From Rhodococcus sp. H36-A4 (GTDB lineage: Bacteria > Actinomycetota > Actinomycetes > Mycobacteriales > Mycobacteriaceae): a stretch of 64,000 nucleotides of DNA. The stretch is taken from contig NZ_JAPVLQ010000004.1 of NCBI RefSeq assembly GCF_027158005.1, positions 406,723 through 470,722 of the forward strand, given 5' to 3'. This document shows, piece after piece, positions 26,275 through 35,325 of the stretch; position 1 is the stretch's first letter, and the number at the start of each line of letters is the position of its first letter. The notes beneath the pieces were generated by a model. The model was not told the origin of the DNA and did no database searches. It saw nothing but the letters and a program-made list of their open reading frames with translations. Position numbers and translations under genes: made by a program.

Positions 26275-29200
26275 TCACATATCCGCGTCCACCGGCGGCC
26301 CTGCCGGGCGTGCCGCCGCCCGACGTCGGCGAGGCTTCTTCACGGGCACCTCGTCCGTGGTGGGAGCACTGGAAACCGGTTCGGCGGCCGTCGTGACCGC
26401 AGGCTCCGGCGGCACTGCCGGCTCCTCGTGTGTAGCAGGAATCACGAATACGGCAGCTGCGTCGGGAGTCTCGGCCGTCGGTGCCGCTGCCTTGCGAGCA
26501 ACACGGCGACCACGACGCGCTTTGACGACCGGTTCCGGCGACTCCTCGGCGACAGCCGAGTCTGCTGCCTTTTCGACAGCATTCTCCGGGACCGTCAGGT
26601 CCGGCTGTACCTCGGACGACACCGTCCCGGTCGATTCTGGCTCGGTCGATTCTGGCTCGGTCGATTCTGGCACGATGTCCCGGCCTCGAGCACGAGCCAC
26701 CTCGGCGGCATCGATGATCCTCGGCTCCGAAGACGTACTCGAATCCGAGTGTGCATCGAGCACCTCGGCTGGAGTGACATCGTCGACAACGTCGTCGTGA
26801 TGCGCAGCCATGGCGAGGGCCACGGGGTGTGCACGCTTCACCGACGGGTCCGGTGTGTGCTCGTGCGCCTCGGGCTGGCTCTTCGGTGCAGGACTGTTCG
26901 TATTGTCAGCCGCGTTGTCGGTCTTGTCGCTGTCCGACTTGTCGTTGTCGGATCTGTCGCGACCGCGGCGTTTGCGCGGCGTACTCGAATCGGAGCGCGG
27001 TGAAGAGGACCGCGAGCCGTCATCGGTCTTCGCCTCGACCGGGTACGGGTGAACCATGATCCCCCGGCCCTGGCAGTGTTCGCACGTGGTCGAGAACGCT
27101 TCGACGAGACCTGTGCCCATCTTCTTACGCGTCATCTGAACGAGCCCGAGTGACGTCACCTCGGACACCTGATGGCGCGTCCGGTCGCGACCGAGGGACT
27201 CGGTAAGCCGGCGCAACACCAGGTCCCGGTTGGATTCGAGCACCATATCGATGAAGTCGACGACGATCATTCCGCCGATGTCGCGTAGACGCATCTGCCG
27301 AACGATCTCTTCGGCGGCCTCGAGGTTGTTCCGCGTCACCGTCTCCTCGAGGTTGCCGCCTGCACCGGTGAACTTGCCGGTGTTGACGTCGACCACGGTC
27401 ATCGCCTCGGTGCGATCGATGACGAGCGTGCCTCCGGACGGTAGCCAGACTTTACGGTCGAGCGCCTTGGCCAACTGCTCGTCGACCCGATGCGCTTCGA
27501 ACACGTCCGGGCGACCGGGCTCGGCGATGTGGCGCTCGAGCTTGTGCAGCATGTCCGCTGCCACCGTCTCGATGTACGAAGACGTCGTGTCCCAGGCCTT
27601 GTCACCTTCGATGACAAGTTTGACGAAATCCTCGTTGAACAAGTCACGGATAACCTTGACCAGCAGATCAGGCTCTTCGTACAGTGCCTGCGGTTGAGAA
27701 CCCTTGCCTGTTTCCGCCTTGGCCGACGCTTCTTCGATAGTCGCCCACTGTGTCTGCAGACGGATCACGTCACGCGCGAGCTCATCTTCACTGACGCCTT
27801 CGGCTGCGGTACGGATGATCACCCCGGCCTCGGGAGGAACGATATCGCGAAGAATCTCCTTCAGACGCTTCCGCTCGGTGTCGGGCAACTTGCGACTGAT
27901 ACCCGTCGAGCTGCCACCGGGCACATAGACCAGGTAGCGGCCCGCCAGCGACAGCTGAGTCGTCAGACGTGCACCCTTGTGCCCGACCGGATCCTTGCTC
28001 ACCTGCACCAAAACCTGGTCACCCGGCTTGAGCGCCTGTTCGATCTTGCGAGAGTTGCCACCGAGACCTGCTGCGTCCCAGTTGACCTCCCCGGCATACA
28101 GGACGCCGTTACGACCACGGCCGATATCGATGAACGCAGCTTCCATGCTCGGCAGTACGTTCTGCACACGGCCGAGGTAGACGTTGCCGACCATCGACGC
28201 GGACGCACTACTGGTGACGAAGTGCTCGACCAGTACGCCGTCTTCGAGAACGGCGACCTGTGTGGTCACTCCGTTGTCGGGGAACGACTTTTCCCGGACG
28301 ACCATGACGCGGTCGACCGACTCGCGACGTGCCAGGAACTCCGACTCGGTGAGAATCGGTGGCCGTCGGCGTCCGGCATCACGTCCGTCGCGGCGGCGCT
28401 GACGTTTCGCTTCGAGTCGAGTCGAGCCGGTGATTCCCTGGACCTCGTCCTTGCTACGGGACTTGTTCCGCGGTTCGCGCTCGTGCACGACGGTGTTCGG
28501 TGGGTCGTCCTCGGTCTCGGTGGACTCGGACGAGGCATCACCGGTGCTGCGGCGACGACGACGTCTGCGGCGGCGGCGGCTCGAACCGTCGGACGAATCC
28601 TCGTCGTCGTCGTTTTCGTCGGCAGAGTCGACCGGCGAATCGACCGACTCTTCCGATTCCGTATCCGCAGCCTGCTTCTGGGCATCGTCCGTATCGCTGG
28701 ATTTGGCGTTCGAACGACTACGACCACGGCGACGTGAACGACGCTCGCCCGCTGGCTTGTCGTCGTTCTCGGAGTCGCTATCCGAATTGTCGGAATCGGC
28801 ACTCTGCGCGTCTGCTACGCCGGAATCAGCGGGGTCGGATTCAGCCGAGCCGGATACGGATTCATCGGACTCGGAAGAGTGCGTGTCCGAAGACGACGAC
28901 GCTGCGTCCTCACTCGAATCGTCGTCACCCTCGGAGGCATCGTCCGAATCTTCGTCCGAACTACCATCGGCAGACTGTTCCCCACGTCCGCGGCCACGAC
29001 CACGGCGACCGCGCCGACGCCGCCTGGGTTGCGACTGATCGTCGTTGTCTTCCGAATTGTCGGCATCTTCGGAGGTGTCCGAGCTGTCGACGGTGTCCGA
29101 GGCGTCGACTGTGTCAGAGGTGTCGACTGTGTCCGAAATGTCGGTTGTGTCAGTGCGGTCGGCGACTGCATCCGGAGCGGCCTCGACAGCGGGCTTACCG

Positions 29201-29727
29201 CGAACGGGAGCCTTGTCCGGCTCGATGACCGGATCGGCAGCGAGAACCGATGGATCTTCGACGGCAGGCGTCGATGTGAGCTCAGCGGCAGGACCTGCGG
29301 CTTTCCGGCTTCGTCGACGCTTGGGAGCCTCGACGATCGCTTCCGGCTGGAGGAACACCGGAGTTGCGAACGCAGGGCGCGCGGGAGGACTGTCCACTGC
29401 CGGCTCCTCGACAACAGGCACGGTCTCGACCACAATCGCGTCGGCCTTCACCACTGCTGCAGCCGGCGTCTCGGTCGCAGGTGCAAACGAGGAATACACC
29501 GTCTCGGCGACGTCGCGTCCCAGGCTCGACTGCGCGCTGCGCGCCTCTATTCCGAGCTCACCTAATTTGGCGAGAACCTGTTTACTGGTGACGCCCAGAA
29601 TCTTCGCAAGTGCATGCACTCGGAGGCGCTCGGGGAACGCCGGACTTCGGCTGGATGACGATTCGTCATCGACCGAACTTCCTGAGTTCGAATTCTGTAC
29701 ATCTTCGGGCGGGGCTTGGTCGGCCAC
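26275..29727 (-). CDS. rne: Ribonuclease E/G
   Basis: A 1150-residue endoribonuclease for mRNA turnover and rRNA processing. An IF2_N-like module (about residues 30-65, LRVHALAKILGVTSKQVLAKLGEL in outline) is followed by a long acidic/basic disordered region with SDT-rich repeats (about 150-400). The catalytic core comes next: S1 domain with VGNVYLGRVQNVLPSMEAAFIDIG, RNase-H-like and DNase-like parts including VVDVNTGKFTG and MIVVDFIDM, and the zinc link CEHCQGRG. The C-terminal tail is disordered and contains AHPVALAMAAHH and STEPE repeats. I chose the GTG at 29727 because GAGGAG lies six bases upstream; the frame open further upstream lacks a ribosome site. The intact core suggests a normal enzyme. 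Confidence 0.95.
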   Translation of the reverse strand: MADQAPPEDVQNSNSGSSVDDESSSSRSPAFPERLRVHALAKILGVTSKQVLAKLGELGIEARSAQSSLGRDVAETVYSSFAPATETPAAAVVKADAIVVETVPVVEEPAVDSPPARPAFATPVFLQPEAIVEAPKRRRSRKAAGPAAELTSTPAVEDPSVLAADPVIEPDKAPVRGKPAVEAAPDAVADRTDTTDISDTVDTSDTVDASDTVDSSDTSEDADNSEDNDDQSQPRRRRRGRRGRGRGRGEQSADGSSDEDSDDASEGDDDSSEDAASSSSDTHSSESDESVSGSAESDPADSGVADAQSADSDNSDSDSENDDKPAGERRSRRRGRSRSNAKSSDTDDAQKQAADTESEESVDSPVDSADENDDDEDSSDGSSRRRRRRRRRRSTGDASSESTETEDDPPNTVVHEREPRNKSRSKDEVQGITGSTRLEAKRQRRRDGRDAGRRRPPILTESEFLARRESVDRVMVVREKSFPDNGVTTQVAVLEDGVLVEHFVTSSASASMVGNVYLGRVQNVLPSMEAAFIDIGRGRNGVLYAGEVNWDAAGLGGNSRKIEQALKPGDQVLVQVSKDPVGHKGARLTTQLSLAGRYLVYVPGGSSTGISRKLPDTERKRLKEILRDIVPPEAGVIIRTAAEGVSEDELARDVIRLQTQWATIEEASAKAETGKGSQPQALYEEPDLLVKVIRDLFNEDFVKLVIEGDKAWDTTSSYIETVAADMLHKLERHIAEPGRPDVFEAHRVDEQLAKALDRKVWLPSGGTLVIDRTEAMTVVDVNTGKFTGAGGNLEETVTRNNLEAAEEIVRQMRLRDIGGMIVVDFIDMVLESNRDLVLRRLTESLGRDRTRHQVSEVTSLGLVQMTRKKMGTGLVEAFSTTCEHCQGRGIMVHPYPVEAKTDDGSRSSSPRSDSSTPRKRRGRDRSDNDKSDSDKTDNAADNTNSPAPKSQPEAHEHTPDPSVKRAHPVALAMAAHHDDVVDDVTPAEVLDAHSDSSTSSEPRIIDAAEVARARGRDIVPESTEPESTEPESTGTVSSEVQPDLTVPENAVEKAADSAVAEESPEPVVKARRGRRVARKAAAPTAETPDAAAVFVIPATHEEPAVPPEPAVTTAAEPVSSAPTTDEVPVKKPRRRRAAARPAGPPVDADM

Positions 29728-30232
29728 GTAAGTCTCCTCGGGCCCCCGGGCGCGTCCACCTGAGTCGAAGCTGGTGCGACGCGGCCACGCGAGAGCAATC
29801 CTAGTGTGCTGACGTCGGTTTGACGCCAGATCGTAAGTCGCGCTCCGCACGGAGTGCACCGTCCACAGCGAGTGGTCGGCGTACGGATGCACGGTGCCTG
29901 GCTGGATGGCTATGGTGTCCCGAGTCCGAGCGCCTGATCATCAAGCATGCCGCACGTGGGAGGTCTTCCTACGTGTTCGGCAGCGATGACGGGCATCGCA
30001 CTGCGGGTGTCATCCGGTCACTTTCACGAGAACGTCACTTGCGTGACGCTCGTGTTCGGTGTTGCACAAAACTGGTAACGGCAAAATTTTTTTACTGGCA
30101 AAACTTGTCGAGGTAAAGCGTGTTGTGAAAGCAACCTTCACGAGTATCCCACACCGGGTGAAGCGAACCCGCCACGCCGCACCGATCTTGTAGTCGGCGG
30201 CACGGCGGGCGAGCCCGAATTAGTGTCGAGAA
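29728..30232. other. 505-bp gene-free stretch between ndk and rne
   Basis: No convincing coding sequence is present on either strand. It should hold the rne promoter and 5' leader and the ndk terminator. Visible elements are a bulged stem at 30025-30054 (arms CACGAG/CTCGTG and CGTCA/TGACG), a T7 tract at 30089-30095 in an AT-rich patch, and a GC-rich imperfect inverted repeat at 30168-30209 just beyond the ndk stop that could act as its terminator. Confidence 0.6.
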
Positions 30233-30646
30233 TCAGGAAAGGCCTGGAAACCACAACGCGATCTCACGCTCGGCGGACTCGACGGAGTCCGATCCGTGCA
30301 CGAGGTTCTGCTGTCCGTCGAGGGCAAGATCTCCGCGGATGGTTCCTGGAACCGCCTTCTCGACCGGGTCGGTGCCACCCCCGATCTGGCGGAACGCAGC
30401 GATAGCTCTCGGTCCTTCCAACACCGCGGCGACGACGGGTCCAGAGGTGATGAACTCGAGTAGCGCTGGGAAGAACGGCCTGTCCTTATGTTCGGCGTAG
30501 TGCGCACCGGCCAGTTCGAGGGAAACGGATTTGAGTTCCAGTGCTGCGATACTCAATCCCTTCTTCTCGATTCGGCCGAGAATCTCGCCTACGTAGCGGC
30601 GGGCAACTCCATCTGGCTTGATCAGTACAAGGGTGCGCTCGGTCAC
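30233..30646 (-). CDS. ndk: Nucleoside diphosphate kinase
   Basis: A 137-residue NDK that balances nucleoside triphosphate pools by phospho-histidine ping-pong. The active-site histidine is His117 in NLVHGSDS, and the N-terminal strand [10 protein letters not shown] is typical. It sits downstream of the DUF4233 gene, in the same order as in mycobacteria. Confidence 0.98.
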   Translation of the reverse strand: MTERTLVLIKPDGVARRYVGEILGRIEKKGLSIAALELKSVSLELAGAHYAEHKDRPFFPALLEFITSGPVVAAVLEGPRAIAAFRQIGGGTDPVEKAVPGTIRGDLALDGQQNLVHGSDSVESAEREIALWFPGLS

Positions 30647-30728
30647 GAAAGTAGACAGTAGTGGACGGACCCCGACGACCTACGCTCAGACCCACCGCGG
30701 AGTGCCGATATTCGCGGGATTCGCAGTC

Positions 30729-31133
30729 TCAGTCCCGCTGACCTCTGAGCATGCCGCGTTCGATCCGTCGAGTGATGTCCCGCCGTAGGTACAGCAGATA
30801 TATCCACACCGCGAGGAACACCACTCCCACGATTGCGATCGACAGGTGAATGAATCCACCGAGCAGAACGAACACCTGAAGAGCGAGATTGATCTGCATC
30901 GCCTGCGGTCGTCCTTGCATACCTGCGGCAAGCACGAACGCCACGGCCATCCCCACCAGGTACAACGTGGAGAACCAACCGAGGCCGCCCCCGACCGTCG
31001 ACACGACGGGCAACGCGAGCAAAACGACGATGGCCTCGAGAACGAGCGTCCCTGCCATGACTCCGCGGAAGCCTTTCCACGGATCGATTGCCGGCGGCTT
31101 GAACTCGCTACCGCCCTCCCCTGCCTCACTCAT
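30729..31133 (-). CDS. DUF4233 membrane protein
   Basis: A 134-residue protein with four predicted membrane helices (residues about 24-46, 52-72, 78-98 and 100-118) and a basic C-terminus (RRDITRRIERGM). It matches the actinobacterial DUF4233 family, which is found between folC and ndk and has no known function. Its ATG overlaps the folC stop by 4 bp, so it is coupled to folC. Confidence 0.88.
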   Translation of the reverse strand: MSEAGEGGSEFKPPAIDPWKGFRGVMAGTLVLEAIVVLLALPVVSTVGGGLGWFSTLYLVGMAVAFVLAAGMQGRPQAMQINLALQVFVLLGGFIHLSIAIVGVVFLAVWIYLLYLRRDITRRIERGMLRGQRD

Positions 31134-32554
31134 ACTGGCTCCTTTCCGAACAATGTTCGAGCTGCTCCGGCGGTGACTACCGATCCGGTGACGATCACCC
31201 CGGCACCCGAGACGGCCTCACCGGGATCTGCAACTTCCTCGGCGAGCCCGATGGCGGTCTCGAGCGCGTCGGCGAGCGTCGGGGCGACGACCACGCGCTC
31301 GTCGCCGAACTTGGCGACGGCCAGGCCTGCGAGTTCCTCGACGTCCATGGCTCGCGGTGATCCGTTGTGTGTGACGACGATTTCGTCGAACACCGGCTCG
31401 AGCACCGTCAACATGGCCTCGACGTCCTTGTCTCCCATGACACTGACAACTCCGACCAGTTTCCGGAAGTCGAATTCATCGGTGAGAGCCGCAGCGAGAG
31501 CTCTGGCCCCGTGTGGGTTGTGTGCAGCGTCGAGAAACACCGTTGGAGCATTGCGAACGCGTTCGAGCCTGCCAGGATTCACGATGGACGCGAAGGCCGC
31601 TCGAACGATGTCCACGTCGAGTTGATGATCGGCGCCCGCGCCGAAGAACGCCTCGACCGCGGCGAGCGCCAACGACGCGTTCGTCGCCTGATGCTCTCCG
31701 TGCAGCGGTAGGAAGATGTCGGTGTACACCCCACCGAGACCTTGCAACTCGAGTTGTTGACCGCCCACGGCGATCCGACGCGCGAGCACCCTGAATTCCG
31801 AACCCTGCCTGGCGACGGCAGCATCGGCTTCCACCGCGGCGCGCAACAGCACGTCGGCAACTTCGGGCTTCTGCTCGGCCAGGATGGCGACGGTGTCTCG
31901 CGGCACGAGCCGCTCCGGTGCTTTCTTGATGATTCCGGCTTTTTCTTTGGCGATACCACCGAGATCACCACCGAGAAACTCGACGTGGTCGATATCGATC
32001 GGGGTGATCACAGCTACTTCACCGTCGACGACGTTGGTGGCATCCCATCTACCACCGAGACCGACCTCCACGACGGCGACCTCGATCGGCGCCTCCGCGA
32101 ACGCCGCGAACGCCATGGCGGTGGTGACCTCGAACTTGCTCATACGTGGTCCGCCTGCGGCCTCGGACTGCGCGTCGACCATCTCTACGAACGGAGCGAT
32201 TTCGTTGTAGGTGTCCACGTACAACCGCGGCGAGATCGGGATGCCATCGACACTGATCCGCTCGGTCGCCAATTGCAGATGCGGACTGGTGGTCCGGCCT
32301 GTTCGGCGGTGAAAATGCGTCAGCAAGGCATCGATCATGCGGGTCACCGATGTCTTGCCGTTGGTACCGGCAACGTGAATCGACGGGTACGCCTTCTGCG
32401 GTGAACCCAAAAGGTCCATCAGCGCCGCGATCCGCGCGGTCGACGGCTCGATCTTCGTCTCCGGCCAACGCTTGTCCAGTTCCGCCTCGACAAGCGCCAA
32501 TTCGGCCATATCCACCGGACTGGGTCGGGAAGGAGCTGAATAGGATTCGGACAC
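31130..32554 (-). CDS. folC: Bifunctional folylpolyglutamate synthase/dihydrofolate synthase
   Basis: A 474-residue Mur-ligase-type enzyme adding glutamate to dihydropteroate and folates. The P-loop AGTNGKTSV, the region GLGGRWDATNVVD, ITPIDIDHVEFLG, and the Mur C-terminal motif FLDAAHNPHGARAL are visible. I chose the GTG at 32554, which overlaps the valS stop (TAGTG) and gives a normal mycobacterial-type N-terminal extension; an ATG at 32509 is possible. A longer open frame extends into valS but is not coding there. Confidence 0.93.
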   Translation of the reverse strand: MSESYSAPSRPSPVDMAELALVEAELDKRWPETKIEPSTARIAALMDLLGSPQKAYPSIHVAGTNGKTSVTRMIDALLTHFHRRTGRTTSPHLQLATERISVDGIPISPRLYVDTYNEIAPFVEMVDAQSEAAGGPRMSKFEVTTAMAFAAFAEAPIEVAVVEVGLGGRWDATNVVDGEVAVITPIDIDHVEFLGGDLGGIAKEKAGIIKKAPERLVPRDTVAILAEQKPEVADVLLRAAVEADAAVARQGSEFRVLARRIAVGGQQLELQGLGGVYTDIFLPLHGEHQATNASLALAAVEAFFGAGADHQLDVDIVRAAFASIVNPGRLERVRNAPTVFLDAAHNPHGARALAAALTDEFDFRKLVGVVSVMGDKDVEAMLTVLEPVFDEIVVTHNGSPRAMDVEELAGLAVAKFGDERVVVAPTLADALETAIGLAEEVADPGEAVSGAGVIVTGSVVTAGAARTLFGKEPV

Positions 32555-35256
32555 TACTGACCCATCGTTTCTAGCCGTGTATTGATTCGCGCAATCTCTT
32601 CGACCGCGATCTGCTGTCGGCTCTTGATCTTTTCGACCACGGCGTCCGGGGCTTTGGCGAGAAATGCCTCGTTGCTCAGTTTGCTCGTCGTCTGCATCAG
32701 TTCTTTCTCGGACGCGGCGAGGTCTTTGACGAGCCGCGCGCGTTCGGCAACGAGGTCGACGGTTCCTGAAGTGTCGAGCTCGACCGTCACCGTCGCCTTC
32801 GTCAGTCGAACCTCCACGGATGCAGTAACGGTGAAATTTTCGGCAGGTTCGATCAGTCGTGCGAGAGCGCGAGTGGCATGAACCTGAGTGGACAGATCGG
32901 CGTCGGTGATCCCGACGAGCCTTGCACCGACCTTCTGCGACGGTTTGAGACCCTGGTCGCTGCGGAAGCGTCGAACCTCGGTCACGAGCTTTTGCATATC
33001 TGCAACACGCTGTGCAGCAACCACATCCGCGATGTCTCCGGATGCGACGGGCCACGATGTGATGACGATCGACTCGCCACCGGTCAACACCTTCCACAAC
33101 GTTTCGGTGACGAACGGAATGACCGGATGCAAGAGCCTCAGCAGCGCATCGAGCACGTTGCCGAGCACGGTACGAGTCGAATCAGCCTGTGCGGTATCAC
33201 CGAACTGCACTTTGGCGATCTCCAGATACCAGTCGCATACTTCGTCCCACGCGAAGTGGTACAACGCCTCACAGGCCTTGCTGAACTCGTAGCGCTCGAA
33301 TGCGACGTCGACCTCGGCGCGCACTTCGTCGAGGCGATCGAGAATCCACCGGTCGGCGTCCGTCAGTTCCGCTCGCGCCGGAAGTGGCGCAGGCGCAGCG
33401 CCGTTCATCAAGGCGAACTTGGTCGCGTTGAACAGCTTGTTGGCGAAGTTACGTGAGGACTGCGCGTGATCCTCGCCGACCGACAGGTCCGCACCCGGGT
33501 TTGCACCACGAGCGAGGGTGAAACGCAACGCATCTGCCCCGAAGCGGTCGACCCAGTCGAGTGGATCGATACCGTTTCCTCGGGACTTCGACATCTTTTT
33601 CCCGAACTGGTCACGCACCAGCCCGTGCAGGAAGATGTCCTTGAACGGCACCTTATTGCCGGCCTCCCCCGAACCCAGTGCCGGATCGGATGCGACGTAG
33701 GTGCCGAACATCATCATGCGGGCGACCCAGAAGAACAGGATGTCGTAGCCGGTGACCAGAACGCTGGTGGGGTAGAACTTGGCGAGCTCGTCGGTTGCAT
33801 CGGGCCAACCCATAGTGGAGAACGGCCACAACCCGGACGAGAACCACGTGTCGAGGACGTCGGGATCCTGCACCCAACCCTCGGGCGGCGTTTCGTCGGC
33901 GCCGAGGCACACCGTCTCACCGTTCGGGCCGTACCAGATAGGTATGCGGTGACCCCACCACAGCTGACGCGAAATGCACCAGTCGTGCATGTTGTCGACC
34001 CACGCGAACCAGCGGGGCTCCTGACTCGCCGGATGGATAGTCGTCTCGCCGTTGCGAATTGCATCACCCGCAGCGGCTGCGAGCCCATCGACCTTGACCC
34101 ACCACTGCAACGACAGACGCGGCTCGATCGACTCACCGCTGCGTTCGGAGTGTCCGACGCTGTGCAAGTAAGGACGCTTTTCGGCAACGACGCGTCCTTG
34201 CTCGGCCAGCGCCTCACGAACCTTGATTCGGGCCTCGAACCTGTCCATGCCGTCGAACTCGGTTCCGGTGTCGGCAATCCGACCTGCCTTGTCCATGATC
34301 GTGGGCATGGGCAGGTTGTGCCGCAACCCCATCTCGAAGTCGTTGGGATCATGGGCAGGGGTGATCTTGACTGCGCCCGTGCCGAATTCGGGATCGACGT
34401 AGTCGTCGGCGATGATCGGGATCTGTCTGCCGGTGAACGGGTGCTCCAGGGTCGTTCCGAGCAGATGCTGGTAGCGGGCATCGTCCGGGTGAACTGCCAC
34501 CGCAGTGTCGCCGAGCATCGTCTCGACGCGAGTGGTAGCGACGACGACGTGGGGCTCGTCGTCGTTCAACGAGCCGTACCGCAGAGAAACGAGCTCGCCT
34601 TCGACGTCCTCGAACTTGACCTCGATATCGGAAATGGCGGTCTGCAGCACGGGTGACCAGTTGACCAGCCGCTCCGCCCGGTAGATCAAGCCGTCGTCGA
34701 ACATTCGCTTGAAGATGGTCTGTACTGCCTTCGAGAGGCCGTCGTCCATAGTGAAGCGCTCGCGAGACCAGTCGACGCCGTCACCGATGCGGCGCATCTG
34801 GCCGCCGATGGTGCCTCCCGACTCACGCTTCCAGTCCCACACCTTGTCGATGAAGAGTTCCCGGCCGAAGTCTTCCTTGGTCTTCCCCTCGGCCGCGAGC
34901 TGCTTCTCCACCACGGTCTGCGTCGCGATACCCGCATGATCCATTCCCGGCAGCCACAGGACCTCGAATCCGAGCATGCGCTTACGACGGCTCAACGCGT
35001 CCATCAACGTGTGATCGAGCGCGTGACCCATGTGCAGACTTCCCGTCACGTTCGGTGGGGGAAGCACGATCGAGTACGGAGGCTTGTCGCTCGTGGCGTC
35101 GGCTTCGAAGTAGCCTGCGTCGACCCAGCCCTGATAAAGCTCGGCCTCTACCGCGCTCGGGTCCCAGCTCTTCGGCAATCCGACTGGGTCGTTACCCACG
35201 CTGCGGTCCTGGGCGTCGGCGGGGTTGGCTGGGTTCTCTGGCACTGAACTGGTCAC
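32554..35256 (-). CDS. valS: Valyl-tRNA synthetase
   Basis: A 900-residue class I synthetase. The HIGH box appears as [15 protein letters not shown] and the KMSKS box as [17 protein letters not shown]. The editing domain has the [17 protein letters not shown] signature, and a C-terminal coiled coil (tail from about residue 835) is present. The GTG at 35256 is preceded by TAGAAT with a 6-nt gap, indicating a leaderless transcript. No T-box-like leader is possible with so short an upstream region. Confidence 0.97.
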   Translation of the reverse strand: MTSSVPENPANPADAQDRSVGNDPVGLPKSWDPSAVEAELYQGWVDAGYFEADATSDKPPYSIVLPPPNVTGSLHMGHALDHTLMDALSRRKRMLGFEVLWLPGMDHAGIATQTVVEKQLAAEGKTKEDFGRELFIDKVWDWKRESGGTIGGQMRRIGDGVDWSRERFTMDDGLSKAVQTIFKRMFDDGLIYRAERLVNWSPVLQTAISDIEVKFEDVEGELVSLRYGSLNDDEPHVVVATTRVETMLGDTAVAVHPDDARYQHLLGTTLEHPFTGRQIPIIADDYVDPEFGTGAVKITPAHDPNDFEMGLRHNLPMPTIMDKAGRIADTGTEFDGMDRFEARIKVREALAEQGRVVAEKRPYLHSVGHSERSGESIEPRLSLQWWVKVDGLAAAAGDAIRNGETTIHPASQEPRWFAWVDNMHDWCISRQLWWGHRIPIWYGPNGETVCLGADETPPEGWVQDPDVLDTWFSSGLWPFSTMGWPDATDELAKFYPTSVLVTGYDILFFWVARMMMFGTYVASDPALGSGEAGNKVPFKDIFLHGLVRDQFGKKMSKSRGNGIDPLDWVDRFGADALRFTLARGANPGADLSVGEDHAQSSRNFANKLFNATKFALMNGAAPAPLPARAELTDADRWILDRLDEVRAEVDVAFERYEFSKACEALYHFAWDEVCDWYLEIAKVQFGDTAQADSTRTVLGNVLDALLRLLHPVIPFVTETLWKVLTGGESIVITSWPVASGDIADVVAAQRVADMQKLVTEVRRFRSDQGLKPSQKVGARLVGITDADLSTQVHATRALARLIEPAENFTVTASVEVRLTKATVTVELDTSGTVDLVAERARLVKDLAASEKELMQTTSKLSNEAFLAKAPDAVVEKIKSRQQIAVEEIARINTRLETMGQ

Positions 35257-35262
35257 CGGTCG

Positions 35263-35268
35263 ATTCTA
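35263..35268 (-). promoter_or_regulatory. -10 box of valS (leaderless)
   Basis: TAGAAT on the minus strand ends six bases before the valS GTG, a spacing that puts transcription start at or next to the start codon. The -35 region is weak. Confidence 0.6.
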
Positions 35269-35325
35269 GTTGTCAGCCGATTCGATACCGACAGGCCCAC
35301 TACCGGCCCCACTGCCGGTGCCCGG

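Noticed and set aside
27490..28737. 415-codon open frame opposite rne
   Set aside because: It runs over the RNase E/G core and its repetitive region, with no recognisable domain or ribosome site.
32555..33097. Longer N-terminus for FolC
   Set aside because: The extension lies inside valS on the same strand in another frame, and its sequence is arginine/glycine-rich noise. The TAGTG overlap at 32554 gives a better start.
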